The notes beneath the pieces are model-generated. The model was not told the DNA's origin, searched no databases, and saw nothing but the letters and a program-made list of their open reading frames with translations. A DNA stretch of 64,000 nucleotides from Streptomyces sp. NBS 14/10 (GTDB lineage: Bacteria; Actinomycetota; Actinomycetes; Streptomycetales; Streptomycetaceae): NCBI RefSeq assembly GCF_002224125.1, contig NZ_NCSM01000066.1, positions 1 to 64,000 of the forward strand, written 5' to 3'. How positions within the stretch are numbered: position 1 is the first letter of the stretch; every line of letters begins with the position of its first letter. Below are positions 25,149 to 32,712 of the stretch, piece after piece. The position numbers and the translations under genes were made by a program.

Positions 25149-25183
25149 GACCGGCTCACCGAATTTCGTTCGGTGAGCCGGTC
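25149..25183. promoter_or_regulatory. 35-bp palindrome, predicted Lrp operator
   Basis: GACCGGCTCACCGAA (25149-25163) and its exact reverse complement (25169-25183) flank a 5-bp AT-rich centre, all within the intergenic region of the divergent lrp and APC genes. Perfect 15-bp arms are far beyond chance. Confidence 0.75.
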
Positions 25184-25216
25184 AGCTCATCAGCTTTTCG
25201 GCTAACTTCCCGAGCC

Positions 25217-26557
25217 GTGACCGTACAACGTACTCGCACTTCCCCTTCCCCACGTCCGCCGCGTCCACCGCGTCCCTCTCGTCCCTCACGTCCGGCTGCC
25301 CGCTCCGGCGGTCGCCGGCTCGGGCTCGGCGGCGGCACCGCGCTGTACGCGGGCGCCCTCCTCGGCCCCGGCGTGCTCGCGCTGCCCGCGCTCGCCGCCG
25401 CTGCCGCCGGCCCGGCCTCGGTGCTGGCCTGGGCCGCGCTGCTGGTGACCAGCGTCCCGATCGCCGCCTGCTTCGCCGCGCTCGGCGCGCGGTTCCCCGA
25501 CGGGGGCGGGGTGGCCACGTATGTCCACCGGGCCTTCGGGTCACGGGCGGCGGCGATCGTCGGGTGGTGGTTCTTCGGGGTGGTGCCGGTCGGGGTGGTC
25601 GCGGGCGTCTGGGTCGGCGGCCAGTACACCGCCGCCGCGGTGGGCCTGGGCGATACGGGCACGGCGGCCGTGGCCGGGCTGGTGCTGGCGGCGGCCTTCG
25701 CCGCGAACCTCGGCGGGCTGCATCTGTCCAGCCGGGTGCAGCTGCTGCTCGTGGGGCTGCTGGCGGCGCTGCTGCTGGCCGCGGTCCTGGCGGCGGTGCC
25801 GCATCTGCGCGCCGCGCACTTCACTCCCTTCATGCCAGGCGGCTGGAGTTCGGTCGGCTCGGCGGCCGGGGTGCTCTTCTTCGCCTTCGCGGGGTGGGAG
25901 GCGGCCAGCCATCTGTCCGCCGAGTTCGCCGATCCGCGCCGGGACCTGCCACGGGTCACCGCGCTCACCCTCGCCGTGATCACCGTGCTGTATCTGGGGC
26001 TCTCGCTGGCGACGGTCGGCGCGCTCGGCCCCGCCGCCGCGACCACGGACACCCCGCTGACCGAACTGCTGGCGCGGAGCGTGGGCGGCGCGGCCCGGCC
26101 GGTGGCCGCGGTGGCGGCCCTGTTCCTGACCTTCGGCGCCGTCAACGCCTACCTGGCGGGCGCGGCCCGGCTCGGCGCCGCCCTCGCCCGCGACGGCGCG
26201 GCGCCCCGGTGGCTGGCCCGGGGCGGCGGGCCCGGCGAGGTGCCGCGGCGCAGCCTGGCCGTGCTGGCCGGCGCGTGCGCCCCGGTCGGGGCGGTGGCCG
26301 CGACGGGCGCGGCCGACCTCGACGGGCTGATGCGCGCCACCTCCACCTGTCTCGCCGCGGTCACCCTGGCAGGGCTGCTGGCCGCGCTTGCGCTGCTTCC
26401 GCGCCGAACTCCGCTGTGGTGGGCGGCGGTTGGCAGCGCGGCCGTCGTCTCCACCGTGCTCGCCCTCTCCGGGCCACTGTTGCTGATCCCACTGGCGCTG
26501 GCCGGCGCCGCGCTCTGCTTCCAGGCCGTCGCCCACCGGCGCCGCGCCCGGGGGTGA
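25217..26557 (+). CDS. APC family amino acid permease
   Basis: 446-residue membrane protein with about twelve helices. The first helix has the APC glycine motif in GGGTALYAGALLGPGVLALPAL (about 36-57), then YVHRAFGSRAAAIVGWWFFGVVP and FAGWEAASHLSAEFADPRRDLPRVTALTL (about 220-250). A basic, Pro/Arg-rich N-terminal tail precedes the core. GTG 25217 is chosen because earlier codons lie in the palindromic promoter. Substrates are probably amino acids; import or export cannot be told. Divergent Lrp gene suggests an Lrp-controlled exporter pair. Confidence 0.87.
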   Translation: MTVQRTRTSPSPRPPRPPRPSRPSRPAARSGGRRLGLGGGTALYAGALLGPGVLALPALAAAAAGPASVLAWAALLVTSVPIAACFAALGARFPDGGGVATYVHRAFGSRAAAIVGWWFFGVVPVGVVAGVWVGGQYTAAAVGLGDTGTAAVAGLVLAAAFAANLGGLHLSSRVQLLLVGLLAALLLAAVLAAVPHLRAAHFTPFMPGGWSSVGSAAGVLFFAFAGWEAASHLSAEFADPRRDLPRVTALTLAVITVLYLGLSLATVGALGPAAATTDTPLTELLARSVGGAARPVAAVAALFLTFGAVNAYLAGAARLGAALARDGAAPRWLARGGGPGEVPRRSLAVLAGACAPVGAVAATGAADLDGLMRATSTCLAAVTLAGLLAALALLPRRTPLWWAAVGSAAVVSTVLALSGPLLLIPLALAGAALCFQAVAHRRRARG

Positions 26558-26632
26558 CTGGCGGCCCGGCCGGGGTGATCGGCGGCCCGGCCGAGGGTGA
26601 CCGGCGGCCCGCCCGGGGGTGATCGGCGGCTC
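26550..26632. repeat. Imperfect 21-23-bp tandem repeat
   Basis: Four copies of ggggtgatcggcggcccggc (variants gact, gatc, gacc) fill the space between the convergent APC and OhrR genes. The 26558-26630 gap holds nothing else. Confidence 0.8.
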
Positions 26633-27194
26633 AGCTCTCGGTGCCCGACGCGCCCGACGTGTCCACCGCGCCCGACGCGTCGGACGCGTCCACCGCGCCC
26701 GCCTGCGCGGCGTCGAGCGCCGCCGTCAGCCGCTGCAGCCGGGCGCGCAGATCGACCACGTCCTCCGCGTCCAGGCCGCTGGCCTGGATGATCTGGAGCG
26801 GCACGGCCCGGGCGGGCTCCCGCAGCGCCTCGCCCTCGGCCGTCAGCCGGATCGAGACCGAGCGCTCATCGTGGAGGCTGCGCTCACGCTGGACGAAGCC
26901 CGCAGCCTGGAGGCGCTTGAGGAGCGGCGAGAGGGTACCCGAGTCCAGGCGCAGGAACTCCCCGAGCTTCTTGACCGGCATCTCGCCGTGCTCCCACAGC
27001 ACCAGCATCACCAGGTACTGCGGATAGGTGAGCTCGATATCGCGCAGGACCCGCCGGTAGACGCTGCCGAAGGCGCGCGAGGCGGCGTGCAGGGCGAAGC
27101 AGACCTGCAGGTCCAGACGGAGCAGATCGTCGGCGGCTGCGGTCTCTGTCGGGTTCGGGGCCGGGGCGGGGGCCGGCGCGGGCTGGTGTGACAT
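26631..27194 (-). CDS. ohrR: MarR family regulator OhrR
   Basis: 187-residue MarR/OhrR repressor. The reactive cysteine is in DLLRLDLQVCFALHAASRAF (about 24-43), followed by the MarR winged helix with LTYPQYLVMLVLWEHGEMPVKKLGEFLRLDSGTLSPLLKRLQAAGFVQRERS. Organic peroxides oxidise this Cys and release DNA. The C-terminus (about 160-187) has an Asp/Ala/Ser/Gly repeat tail not usual in OhrR. ATG 27194 is used; the longer frame would read over the operator and ohr. Divergent from ohr, the standard OhrR target. Confidence 0.92.
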   Translation of the reverse strand: MSHQPAPAPAPAPNPTETAAADDLLRLDLQVCFALHAASRAFGSVYRRVLRDIELTYPQYLVMLVLWEHGEMPVKKLGEFLRLDSGTLSPLLKRLQAAGFVQRERSLHDERSVSIRLTAEGEALREPARAVPLQIIQASGLDAEDVVDLRARLQRLTAALDAAQAGAVDASDASGAVDTSGASGTES

Positions 27195-27212
27195 GTGCCT
27201 AGGGTACCTCTT

Positions 27213-27226
27213 AGTTGTGCACAACT
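27213..27226. promoter_or_regulatory. OhrR operator palindrome
   Basis: AGTTGTGCACAACT is a perfect 14-bp palindrome between the divergent ohrR and ohr genes; a further half site TTGTG lies at 27230-27234. This matches the inverted-repeat type operators known for OhrR. Confidence 0.75.
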
Positions 27227-27299
27227 TAATTGTGTGCTCTACTCCTGTCATGGCGGAGCGCACGACGGCGCGCCGCAGGATCCGAAAGGGATGGTCTTC

Positions 27300-27716
27300 A
27301 TGGACGCGCTCTACACCGCGGTGGCCACGGCCAACGGACGCGACGGCCGGGCGGTGAGCTCCGACAAGCAGCTCGACCTGGCGCTGGCCATGCCCCCGGA
27401 GCTGGGCGGAAGCGGCCAGGGCACCAACCCCGAGCAGCTGTTCGCCGCGGGCTACGCGGCCTGCTTCGCCAGCGCGCTCGGGCTGGTCGGCCGCCAGGCG
27501 AAGGTCGACACCAAGGACATCTCCGTCACCGCCGAGGTCGGCATCGGCAAGGACGAGTCGGACGGCGGCTTCGGGCTGAAGGTCACCCTGCGCGTCGAGC
27601 TGCCCGAGGAGCTTGAGGGCGAGACCGGCCGCAGCCTGGTCGAGCAGGCGCACCAGGTGTGCCCGTACTCGAAGGCGACCCGGGGCAACATCGCCGTCGA
27701 GCTGATCGCCGAGTAG
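27300..27716 (+). CDS. ohr: Organic hydroperoxide resistance protein Ohr
   Basis: 138-residue OsmC/Ohr-fold thiol peroxidase. It has the expected N-terminus MDALYTAVATANGRDGRAVSSD, the first catalytic cysteine in YAACFASAL (about 60) and the second in HQVCPYSKATRGN (about 124). These cysteines reduce organic hydroperoxides with lipoyl-type reductants. ATG 27300 is preferred to ATG 27291 because GAAAGGG ends 9 nt upstream and the family starts MDALY. Expression should be induced by peroxide through the divergent OhrR. Confidence 0.95.
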   Translation: MDALYTAVATANGRDGRAVSSDKQLDLALAMPPELGGSGQGTNPEQLFAAGYAACFASALGLVGRQAKVDTKDISVTAEVGIGKDESDGGFGLKVTLRVELPEELEGETGRSLVEQAHQVCPYSKATRGNIAVELIAE

Positions 27717-27762
27717 CCGCAGCCGTAGCCGTCGTTAGCGTCAGTCCGGGCGCCAACGCGGA

Positions 27763-27794
27763 CGCCCCCGTCCGCAAGCAAGGGCACGGGGGCG
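27763..27794. terminator. Convergent terminator hairpin
   Basis: CGCCCCCGT (27763-27771) pairs with ACGGGGGCG (27786-27794) around a 14-nt loop between the convergent ohr and MFS genes. Confidence 0.65.
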
Positions 27795-27807
27795 CTCCAG
27801 GTGCGTA

Positions 27808-28998
27808 TCAGCGAGGTTGGCGGCGGGCAGCCAGGGCAAGCGGCAGAAGCGCGGTCAGCAGGGCGAGCGCAGCGTATCCCCAGGTGAGGGTGGCGATGGA
27901 GGCAGCGGAGGCGACCAGAAGCGGGCCTCCGGCATCGCCGAGCTCGCGGCCGAGTTCGGCCGCGCCCATGGTCTGCCCCATCCGCTCCTCGGGGGTTGCG
28001 GCGGCGAGGGCGGCGAAGCCGAGCGGGGTGATCAGGCCGGTGCCGGCGCCTATCAGGACAGCGGCCGTCAGGAGCCCCGTCACACCGGGCAGCAGGGCGG
28101 CGCCGGCCAGGCCGCACGCGGTCACGGCGAGCCCCGCGGCCAGTCCGGCCCGGGCGGTCAGCCGCCCCTCGTCCAGCGCGCGCCCGGCCCACGGCTGAAC
28201 GACGGCCGCGCACGCCGCCAGGGCGGAGACGGCGGCCCCGGTGGCGACCGGCGGCAGTCCGTCGGCGGCACCGGACAGGGGCAGGAATCCCACGCCGACG
28301 GACAGGGCGGCGGTGGCGGCGGCCAAGGCGGCCACCGGCCGCAGGAAGGCGCCGTCGGCCAGTCGGCGGGCCAGGCCCAGGAGGGTCTGGCGGCTCTTGG
28401 GCAGGGGCGGCACGGCGGGCACCGCGAGCGCGGCCCACACCGCGACGGCGGCGGCCAGCAGCATCAGGACGGCGAACAGCAGCGTCAGCCCGCCCGCCCA
28501 CACCAGTACGCCGCCGAGCAGGGGTCCTGCGGTGTAGCCGAGGCTCTTGAAGAAGCCGTACGAGCCGAACGCCCGCCCGTGTTTGGCCTGCGGGTTCAGG
28601 CGGGCGACCAGCGCGGAGGCGGCCGGGGAGAACGCGGAGGCGGCGGCCCCCTGCCCCAGCCGGGCAGCCCACAGCCAGCCCGGGTCGCGGACCGCGACGA
28701 ACACGGCGGAGGCAGCGGCGAACGCGACCAGCCCGCCCAGCAGGACCGGGCGGGCCCCGACGCGGTCGGCGAGCGTGCCGAACACCGGCTTGAGGACGAC
28801 CTCCGCTCCGTCGTACAGGGCGAGCAGCACCCCCAGACACAGGACCGACCGCACCAGGTCCTCATCGCCGGCACCGAGGTTGGCCGCGATGCCGTGCGCG
28901 CCGAAGGCGGTGGTGAACCCGGCCGCGTACAGCGGCCACATCCGCCGCCTGTCCGGGACGGGTATCGGGGCGGCATCGGCGGCCGTCCGCCCGCTCAC
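27808..28998 (-). CDS. MFS transporter downstream of ChrB-like gene
   Basis: 396-residue 12-helix MFS protein. Helix 2-3 loop has GTLADRVGARPVLLGG (about 74-89) and helix 5 has SYGFFKSLGYTAGPLLGG, a pattern of small-molecule effluxers. GTG 28998 overlaps the stop of the upstream ChrB-like gene by 4 nt, so the two are co-translated. In ChrB systems the partner is normally the unrelated ChrA transporter; an MFS pump here suggests the ChrB-like protein works with a different exporter. Substrate unknown. Confidence 0.87.
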   Translation of the reverse strand: MSGRTAADAAPIPVPDRRRMWPLYAAGFTTAFGAHGIAANLGAGDEDLVRSVLCLGVLLALYDGAEVVLKPVFGTLADRVGARPVLLGGLVAFAAASAVFVAVRDPGWLWAARLGQGAAASAFSPAASALVARLNPQAKHGRAFGSYGFFKSLGYTAGPLLGGVLVWAGGLTLLFAVLMLLAAAVAVWAALAVPAVPPLPKSRQTLLGLARRLADGAFLRPVAALAAATAALSVGVGFLPLSGAADGLPPVATGAAVSALAACAAVVQPWAGRALDEGRLTARAGLAAGLAVTACGLAGAALLPGVTGLLTAAVLIGAGTGLITPLGFAALAAATPEERMGQTMGAAELGRELGDAGGPLLVASAASIATLTWGYAALALLTALLPLALAARRQPR

Positions 28999-29600
28999 GA
29001 CGTCTCCCTCTCAGTACCGGCATCGACGTCGGCCTCGGCACTGGCATCGGCACCGAAGGCGTGCAGGCGGGCGAAGACCCGTTCGCTGTAGTCCTCGAAC
29101 CGCCGCGCGCACTCGGCCAGTTGCCGGTCGGCTTCCTGGGCTCCCGGGGCGCCGAACACGTCCCGGGCCTTCAGATCGCGGTGCCAGCGGCGCAGCCGCT
29201 CCAGCGACTGCTCCTCCTCTTCCAGCTCGGCGAGGGTGAACTTGCCCTTGCCGATCTCCTTGTCCAGCTCGGCGGTGTACTTGCCGCAGTCGGCGGTGAG
29301 CTCCGCCCAGTCCTCCTCCCGGGCGGCGGTGAACATCGCCTCGAAGCGGGCCGCGTCCCGCGGCCCCCGTCCGGCGGCGCGCAGCACCACAGTCTCGCCC
29401 TGGGCCCGCTCGGCCACCCCCAGGGCCCGCTGCACGCCGTCGGCGAAGACCGGCACGTCCGGCACCGCCCATACGCCCTGGCCGAGCGACAGCGCGCCAA
29501 CCTTGCGCAGCTCGCGCCACACCGCCACCCGGTGCCGCGACGGCTGCGCCGGGAGCCGCACGATCAGCACCATCCATTGCGTCGCCGATTCATCATTCAC
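28995..29600 (-). CDS. ChrB N-terminal domain-like protein
   Basis: 201-residue protein resembling the ChrB (chromate resistance) N-terminal domain: WMVLIVRLPAQPSRHRVAVWRELRKVGALSLGQGVWAVPD (about 9-48) and the acidic helical region CGKYTAELDKEIGKGKFTLAELEEEEQSLERLRRWHRDLKARDVFG (about 105-150). ChrB is a chromate-responsive regulator, but many actinobacterial members occur without chrA and have unknown roles. GTG 29600 is taken, since the frame upstream runs over an operator-like element. GTGA overlap with the MFS gene. Confidence 0.78.
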   Translation of the reverse strand: MNDESATQWMVLIVRLPAQPSRHRVAVWRELRKVGALSLGQGVWAVPDVPVFADGVQRALGVAERAQGETVVLRAAGRGPRDAARFEAMFTAAREEDWAELTADCGKYTAELDKEIGKGKFTLAELEEEEQSLERLRRWHRDLKARDVFGAPGAQEADRQLAECARRFEDYSERVFARLHAFGADASAEADVDAGTERETS

Positions 29601-29609
29601 CTTGCGAAA

Positions 29610-29623
29610 GTAACACGCGTTAC
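29610..29623. promoter_or_regulatory. GTAAC-N4-GTTAC element
   Basis: GTAAC (29610-29614) and GTTAC (29619-29623) flank 4 bp immediately upstream of the ChrB-like gene. It is the only clear signal in the 313-bp gap 29601-29913; the rest holds no gene or repeat that I can support. Confidence 0.5.
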
Positions 29624-29913
29624 ATACCCCTGAGGAGCGGGCGTCACTTGCGCTGCCGGGGGTGGGGCCCGTCCGGGGGGTCGGCCGGGCGGCTTGCCGT
29701 GACGACCCACGAGGTGCTGCGCAGCCGGACGTATGCGAGCAGCCGTTCACAGCCGCCGAGCGCGTCATGGCGCGGCGAAGGTGAAGCTCAAAGCGCCTCG
29801 TCCGCAGCACCGCCGAGCCGACGAGAGAAGCGGTCGGGCCGGGGCTTCGGCGCCGAACCATGTCGCCGGCGCTCACCGGAGAGCGCCGACGGCCGAGGTG
29901 GCGCCTTCGTACG

Positions 29914-30336
29914 TTATGCGGCCCGCGCCGCCCCCTCGATGTTCTCCGCCATGCGGCGGAGCACGCCCACCGCGGCGAGGTACTCCTCGTCCGACACCCC
30001 GTCGATGATCCGCCGCCGGGCCTCCCCGATCCGTTCGGCCACCGCGACATGGCCTTCGGCGCCGAGCGGGGTGAGCGCGTACGGGCCCTCGGCGCCCTCC
30101 CGGACAACCCAGCCCCGGCGGCCCAGACCGTCCAGGACCTCGTCGAGCGTGATCGCGCCCTCGCCCCAGAAGGGGCGCAGCGCCTCGGTGAGTTCGTCAA
30201 GGGGCTTCGGGCCCGTCGACAGGGTGTTCAGGACCTGCCAGTGGCGCCGGGCGATGCCGCCGTCGCTCAGGATGCGCTCGAAGTCGGCCTCGATCAGGCC
30301 GTCCAGGTGCTTGAGCCAGTATCCGATCGGCTTCAT
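29914..30336 (-). CDS. MarR-like winged-helix protein
   Basis: 140-residue MarR-type protein: MKPIGYWLKHLDGLIEADFERIL (dimer helix), then RRHWQVLNTLSTGPKPLDELTEALRPFWGEGAITLDEVLDGLGRRGWVVRE (winged helix, about 30-80) and a C-terminal helical pair. Members of this branch are common in Streptomyces and uncharacterised. ATG 30336 has GAAGG upstream; further in-frame codons up to 30393 would cover the promoter shared with the divergent MarR gene. The two regulators probably cross-regulate. Confidence 0.8.
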   Translation of the reverse strand: MKPIGYWLKHLDGLIEADFERILSDGGIARRHWQVLNTLSTGPKPLDELTEALRPFWGEGAITLDEVLDGLGRRGWVVREGAEGPYALTPLGAEGHVAVAERIGEARRRIIDGVSDEEYLAAVGVLRRMAENIEGAARAA

Positions 30337-30368
30337 CGCCTTCGCCTCCAGAGATGCATGTAAAATGA

Positions 30369-30378
30369 CAACTAGTTG
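30369..30378. promoter_or_regulatory. CAACTAGTTG palindrome between divergent MarR genes
   Basis: Perfect 10-bp palindrome in the 66-bp gap, flanked by direct copies of ATGCATG (30354-30360 and 30388-30394). Typical MarR operator position; binding is inferred. Confidence 0.55.
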
Positions 30379-30402
30379 CTCTTGATTATGCATGGAGGCG
30401 TG

Positions 30403-30921
30403 ATGGCCGACAACAGAGAACCCGTGGACGACATCGAGCGGGCCATGGTCGCCATCCGGCGCAGCCAGAGCAGGCGTTCACTGGCGCGGCTCGCCCGCGG
30501 GGAAGACCAGGACTCCCCCAGGGGCTCGGCAGCGAAGGGCGCCGCCTTCGACGTACTGGACGCGATCGAGGCGGCGGAGCAGAGCGGCGCACCCGCCACC
30601 GTCTCCGGCGTCGCCGCCGCCCTGGCCGTCGACCAGCCCCGCGCCAGCAAGCTGGTCGCGGGGGCGGTCGAGGCCGGGCTGGTGCGGCGGGAGGCGGATC
30701 AGGCGGACGGGCGGCGTGCCCTGCTGGTCATGACCGAGGCGGGGCGCGCCCTGACGGACGAGGTCCGGCGGTTCCGGCGGTCGGTGTTCGCAGAGGCGAT
30801 GGCCGAGTGGCCGGAGGCGGACCGCGCCGAATTCGCCCGGCTGCTCACGGGCTTCGTCGGCGCACTCGGCAGGGTCGGGGGCCGGACCGGGGGCCGGACC
30901 GGGGGTCAGGCGCCGCGGTGA
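30403..30921 (+). CDS. MarR family regulator
   Basis: 172-residue MarR protein. DNA-binding part: GAAFDVLDAIEAAEQSGAPATVSGVAAALAVDQPRASKLVAGAVEAGLVRREADQADGRRALLVMTEAGRAL (about 47-118), with the DGRR wing typical of MarR. A basic N-terminal region (about 14-38) precedes it, and Gly/Arg repeats GGRTGGRTGG end it. ATG 30403 follows GGAGG at short spacing. Divergent from another MarR-like gene and sharing a palindrome with it. Ligand unknown. Confidence 0.87.
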   Translation: MADNREPVDDIERAMVAIRRSQSRRSLARLARGEDQDSPRGSAAKGAAFDVLDAIEAAEQSGAPATVSGVAAALAVDQPRASKLVAGAVEAGLVRREADQADGRRALLVMTEAGRALTDEVRRFRRSVFAEAMAEWPEADRAEFARLLTGFVGALGRVGGRTGGRTGGQAPR

Positions 30922-30950
30922 GCGGCCCCGGGGATCAATGGGCCCACCTC

Positions 30951-30972
30951 TTCCGTACTGATCGGTACGGAA
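30951..30972. promoter_or_regulatory. TetR-type operator, copy 1
   Basis: TTCCGTAC (30951-30958), TGATCG, GTACGGAA (30965-30972): perfect 8-bp arms. The second copy at 30996-31017 matches it at 18 of 22 positions. Both lie upstream of the hydrolase gene in the 30922-31077 gap. Confidence 0.75.
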
Positions 30973-30995
30973 GTGCTACAGTCCCCTGCATGCCG

Positions 30996-31017
30996 GTCCG
31001 TATCGATCGGTACGTAA
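30996..31017. promoter_or_regulatory. TetR-type operator, copy 2
   Basis: GTCCGTAT, CGATCG, GTACGTAA: a degenerate copy of the operator at 30951, with starts 45 bp apart. A related GGTACC..GGTACG element lies at 32005-32024 in front of the TetR gene downstream of the hydrolase. Confidence 0.65.
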
Positions 31018-31077
31018 GTGGGGGAGGGCATGGGCCCCGCAACCGCCGCCCCGAGGGCCCAGAAACTGAGGACACCA

Positions 31078-31917
31078 ATGACGAAAGGCTTTACAAGCCA
31101 CTTCGCTGAAGTCAACGGCACGCGGCTGCACTATGTCACCGGAGGCCAGGGTGACCCCCTGGTACTGCTCCCCGGATGGCCACGCACCTGGTACCAGTTC
31201 CACAAGATCATGCCGCCACTGGCGCGGCATTACCACGTAATCGCCCCGGACCTGCGCGGCATGGGCGACTCCGACAAGCCCGCGGACGGGTACGACAAGA
31301 AGACCATGGCCCGGGACATCTACGAGCTGCTGCGCACCCTCGGACATAACCAGGCCTATATCGCAGGCGAGGACATCGGGTCGATGGTGGCCTACAGCTT
31401 CGCCGCCAACCATCCCGAAGCGACCCGGAAGGTCGCTTTGTGGGAGGCCGGGCATCCCACCGAGGCATTCAACGAAATACGCATACTGCCCCAGCCAGGC
31501 CAACCGACACCGTGGTGGTTCGCGTTCAACCAGCTCAACCAGCTGCCCGAGCAGCTCCTCGAGGGGCGGTTCCGGTTTGTCGTCGACTGGCTGATCGACT
31601 TCCAGAGCGGGGACCCCAAAGCCTTCAGCGAGGAGGCCCGGGCCATTTACGCCGCCGCGTACAACACACCGGATGCGATCCGCGGCGGAAACGGCTGGTA
31701 CCAGACCTTTCAGCAGGACATAGCCGATCTGAAGGACTACCCGGTACTGACCATGCCTCTGCTCGGAATCGGCGGCAAGTACTACGAGCTCCTTCTCGCG
31801 CAGATGGAGGGATTGGCGGCGGACGCACGCTACGTCGAGCTGAAAGGGGCGGGGCACTATCTCGCCGAGGAACGCCCCGACGACATCGTGCGAGAACTCA
31901 CCGCTTTCTTCGCGTAA
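31078..31917 (+). CDS. Epoxide-hydrolase-like alpha/beta hydrolase
   Basis: 279-residue alpha/beta hydrolase. The oxyanion segment is LVLLPGWPRTWYQF (about 28-41), the nucleophile elbow AGEDIGSMVAYSFA (about 98-111) carries Asp as in epoxide hydrolases and haloalkane dehalogenases, and the catalytic His is in KGAGHYLAEERPDDI (about 257-271). It is soluble, with no signal peptide. ATG 31078 follows GAGGA; the upstream GTG at 31018 would overlap the operator. The TetR gene 114 nt downstream and shared operator-like palindromes suggest induction by a reactive substrate. Natural substrate unknown. Confidence 0.88.
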   Translation: MTKGFTSHFAEVNGTRLHYVTGGQGDPLVLLPGWPRTWYQFHKIMPPLARHYHVIAPDLRGMGDSDKPADGYDKKTMARDIYELLRTLGHNQAYIAGEDIGSMVAYSFAANHPEATRKVALWEAGHPTEAFNEIRILPQPGQPTPWWFAFNQLNQLPEQLLEGRFRFVVDWLIDFQSGDPKAFSEEARAIYAAAYNTPDAIRGGNGWYQTFQQDIADLKDYPVLTMPLLGIGGKYYELLLAQMEGLAADARYVELKGAGHYLAEERPDDIVRELTAFFA

Positions 31918-32004
31918 TCCCAAGCCATGACGGGGCACTGATGCCTCAATACGCGCCACCCGCACCGACCCCATTACCTTGACCTCGACAGAGATCTGCA
32001 CCGC

Positions 32005-32024
32005 TCGGTACCGGAGGGGTACGA
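32005..32024. promoter_or_regulatory. Third TetR-type operator-like site
   Basis: TCGGTACC (32005-32012) and GGTACGA (32018-32024) form imperfect arms that resemble the two operators before the hydrolase gene. It lies just upstream of the TetR start, fitting autoregulation. Weaker than the other two. Confidence 0.45.
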
Positions 32025-32031
32025 TTCATCT

Positions 32032-32640
32032 GTGCAGACTCAGCGGAAGGCGCCGATCGGTCGGCCACGCGGCTTCGATGCCGAAGAGGCGCTCGAACAG
32101 GCCATGCGGGTCTTCTGGAGCCAGGGCTACGAGGGCGCCAGCCTCACCGACCTGACCAACGCCATGGGCATCAGCCGCACCAGCATGTACGCCGCCTTCG
32201 GCAACAAGGAAGACCTGTTTCAGAAGGCCCTGCAGCGCTACACCGACGGCCCCGCCGCCTACGCCCCTCGGGCTCTGGAGGAGCCGACCGCACGGCAAGT
32301 GGCCACCGCGTTCCTCGCCGGCTCCGTTCGGGCCACCACCCGCCCCGACTCTCCCGCCGGATGCCTCGGCGTCCAGGGCTCCCTGGCGGCGGGCGAGCCC
32401 GGTCGCGGTGCCCGGGACACGTTGGCAGCGTGGCGCGACAACGCCACCTCGCTCCTGCAGGAGCGGTTTCAGCGGGCCGTCGACGAGGGCGATCTGCCGG
32501 CAGGGACCGATCCCGGCCTGCTCGCCCGATACCTCATGACCGTGGGCAATGGCATCGCCGTTCAGGCCGCCGGCGGCGCCACACGCGACGACCTCCAAAT
32601 GGTGGCCGACATGGCCCTGCGGCAGTGGCCGCCCGCCTGA
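32032..32640 (+). CDS. TetR/AcrR family regulator
   Basis: 202-residue TetR protein with GRPRGFDAEEALEQAMRVFWSQGYEGASLTDLTNAMGISRTSMYAAFGNKEDLFQKALQRY as the DNA-binding domain (about 10-68). The C-terminal domain has the CLGVQGSLAAGEPG segment seen in the AcrR/YxaF-like group that responds to reactive or aromatic compounds. GTG 32032 has no close ribosome binding site (GGAGG is 14 nt upstream), so translation may be weak. Likely represses itself and the epoxide-hydrolase-like gene. Confidence 0.9.
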   Translation: MQTQRKAPIGRPRGFDAEEALEQAMRVFWSQGYEGASLTDLTNAMGISRTSMYAAFGNKEDLFQKALQRYTDGPAAYAPRALEEPTARQVATAFLAGSVRATTRPDSPAGCLGVQGSLAAGEPGRGARDTLAAWRDNATSLLQERFQRAVDEGDLPAGTDPGLLARYLMTVGNGIAVQAAGGATRDDLQMVADMALRQWPPA

Positions 32641-32712
32641 CACGCGCACGGCGCACCGGATGGCCGGGGCGCCGTGGCGGTTGAGCGAAGAAACGGGATT
32701 GGGGGCGGGGCG

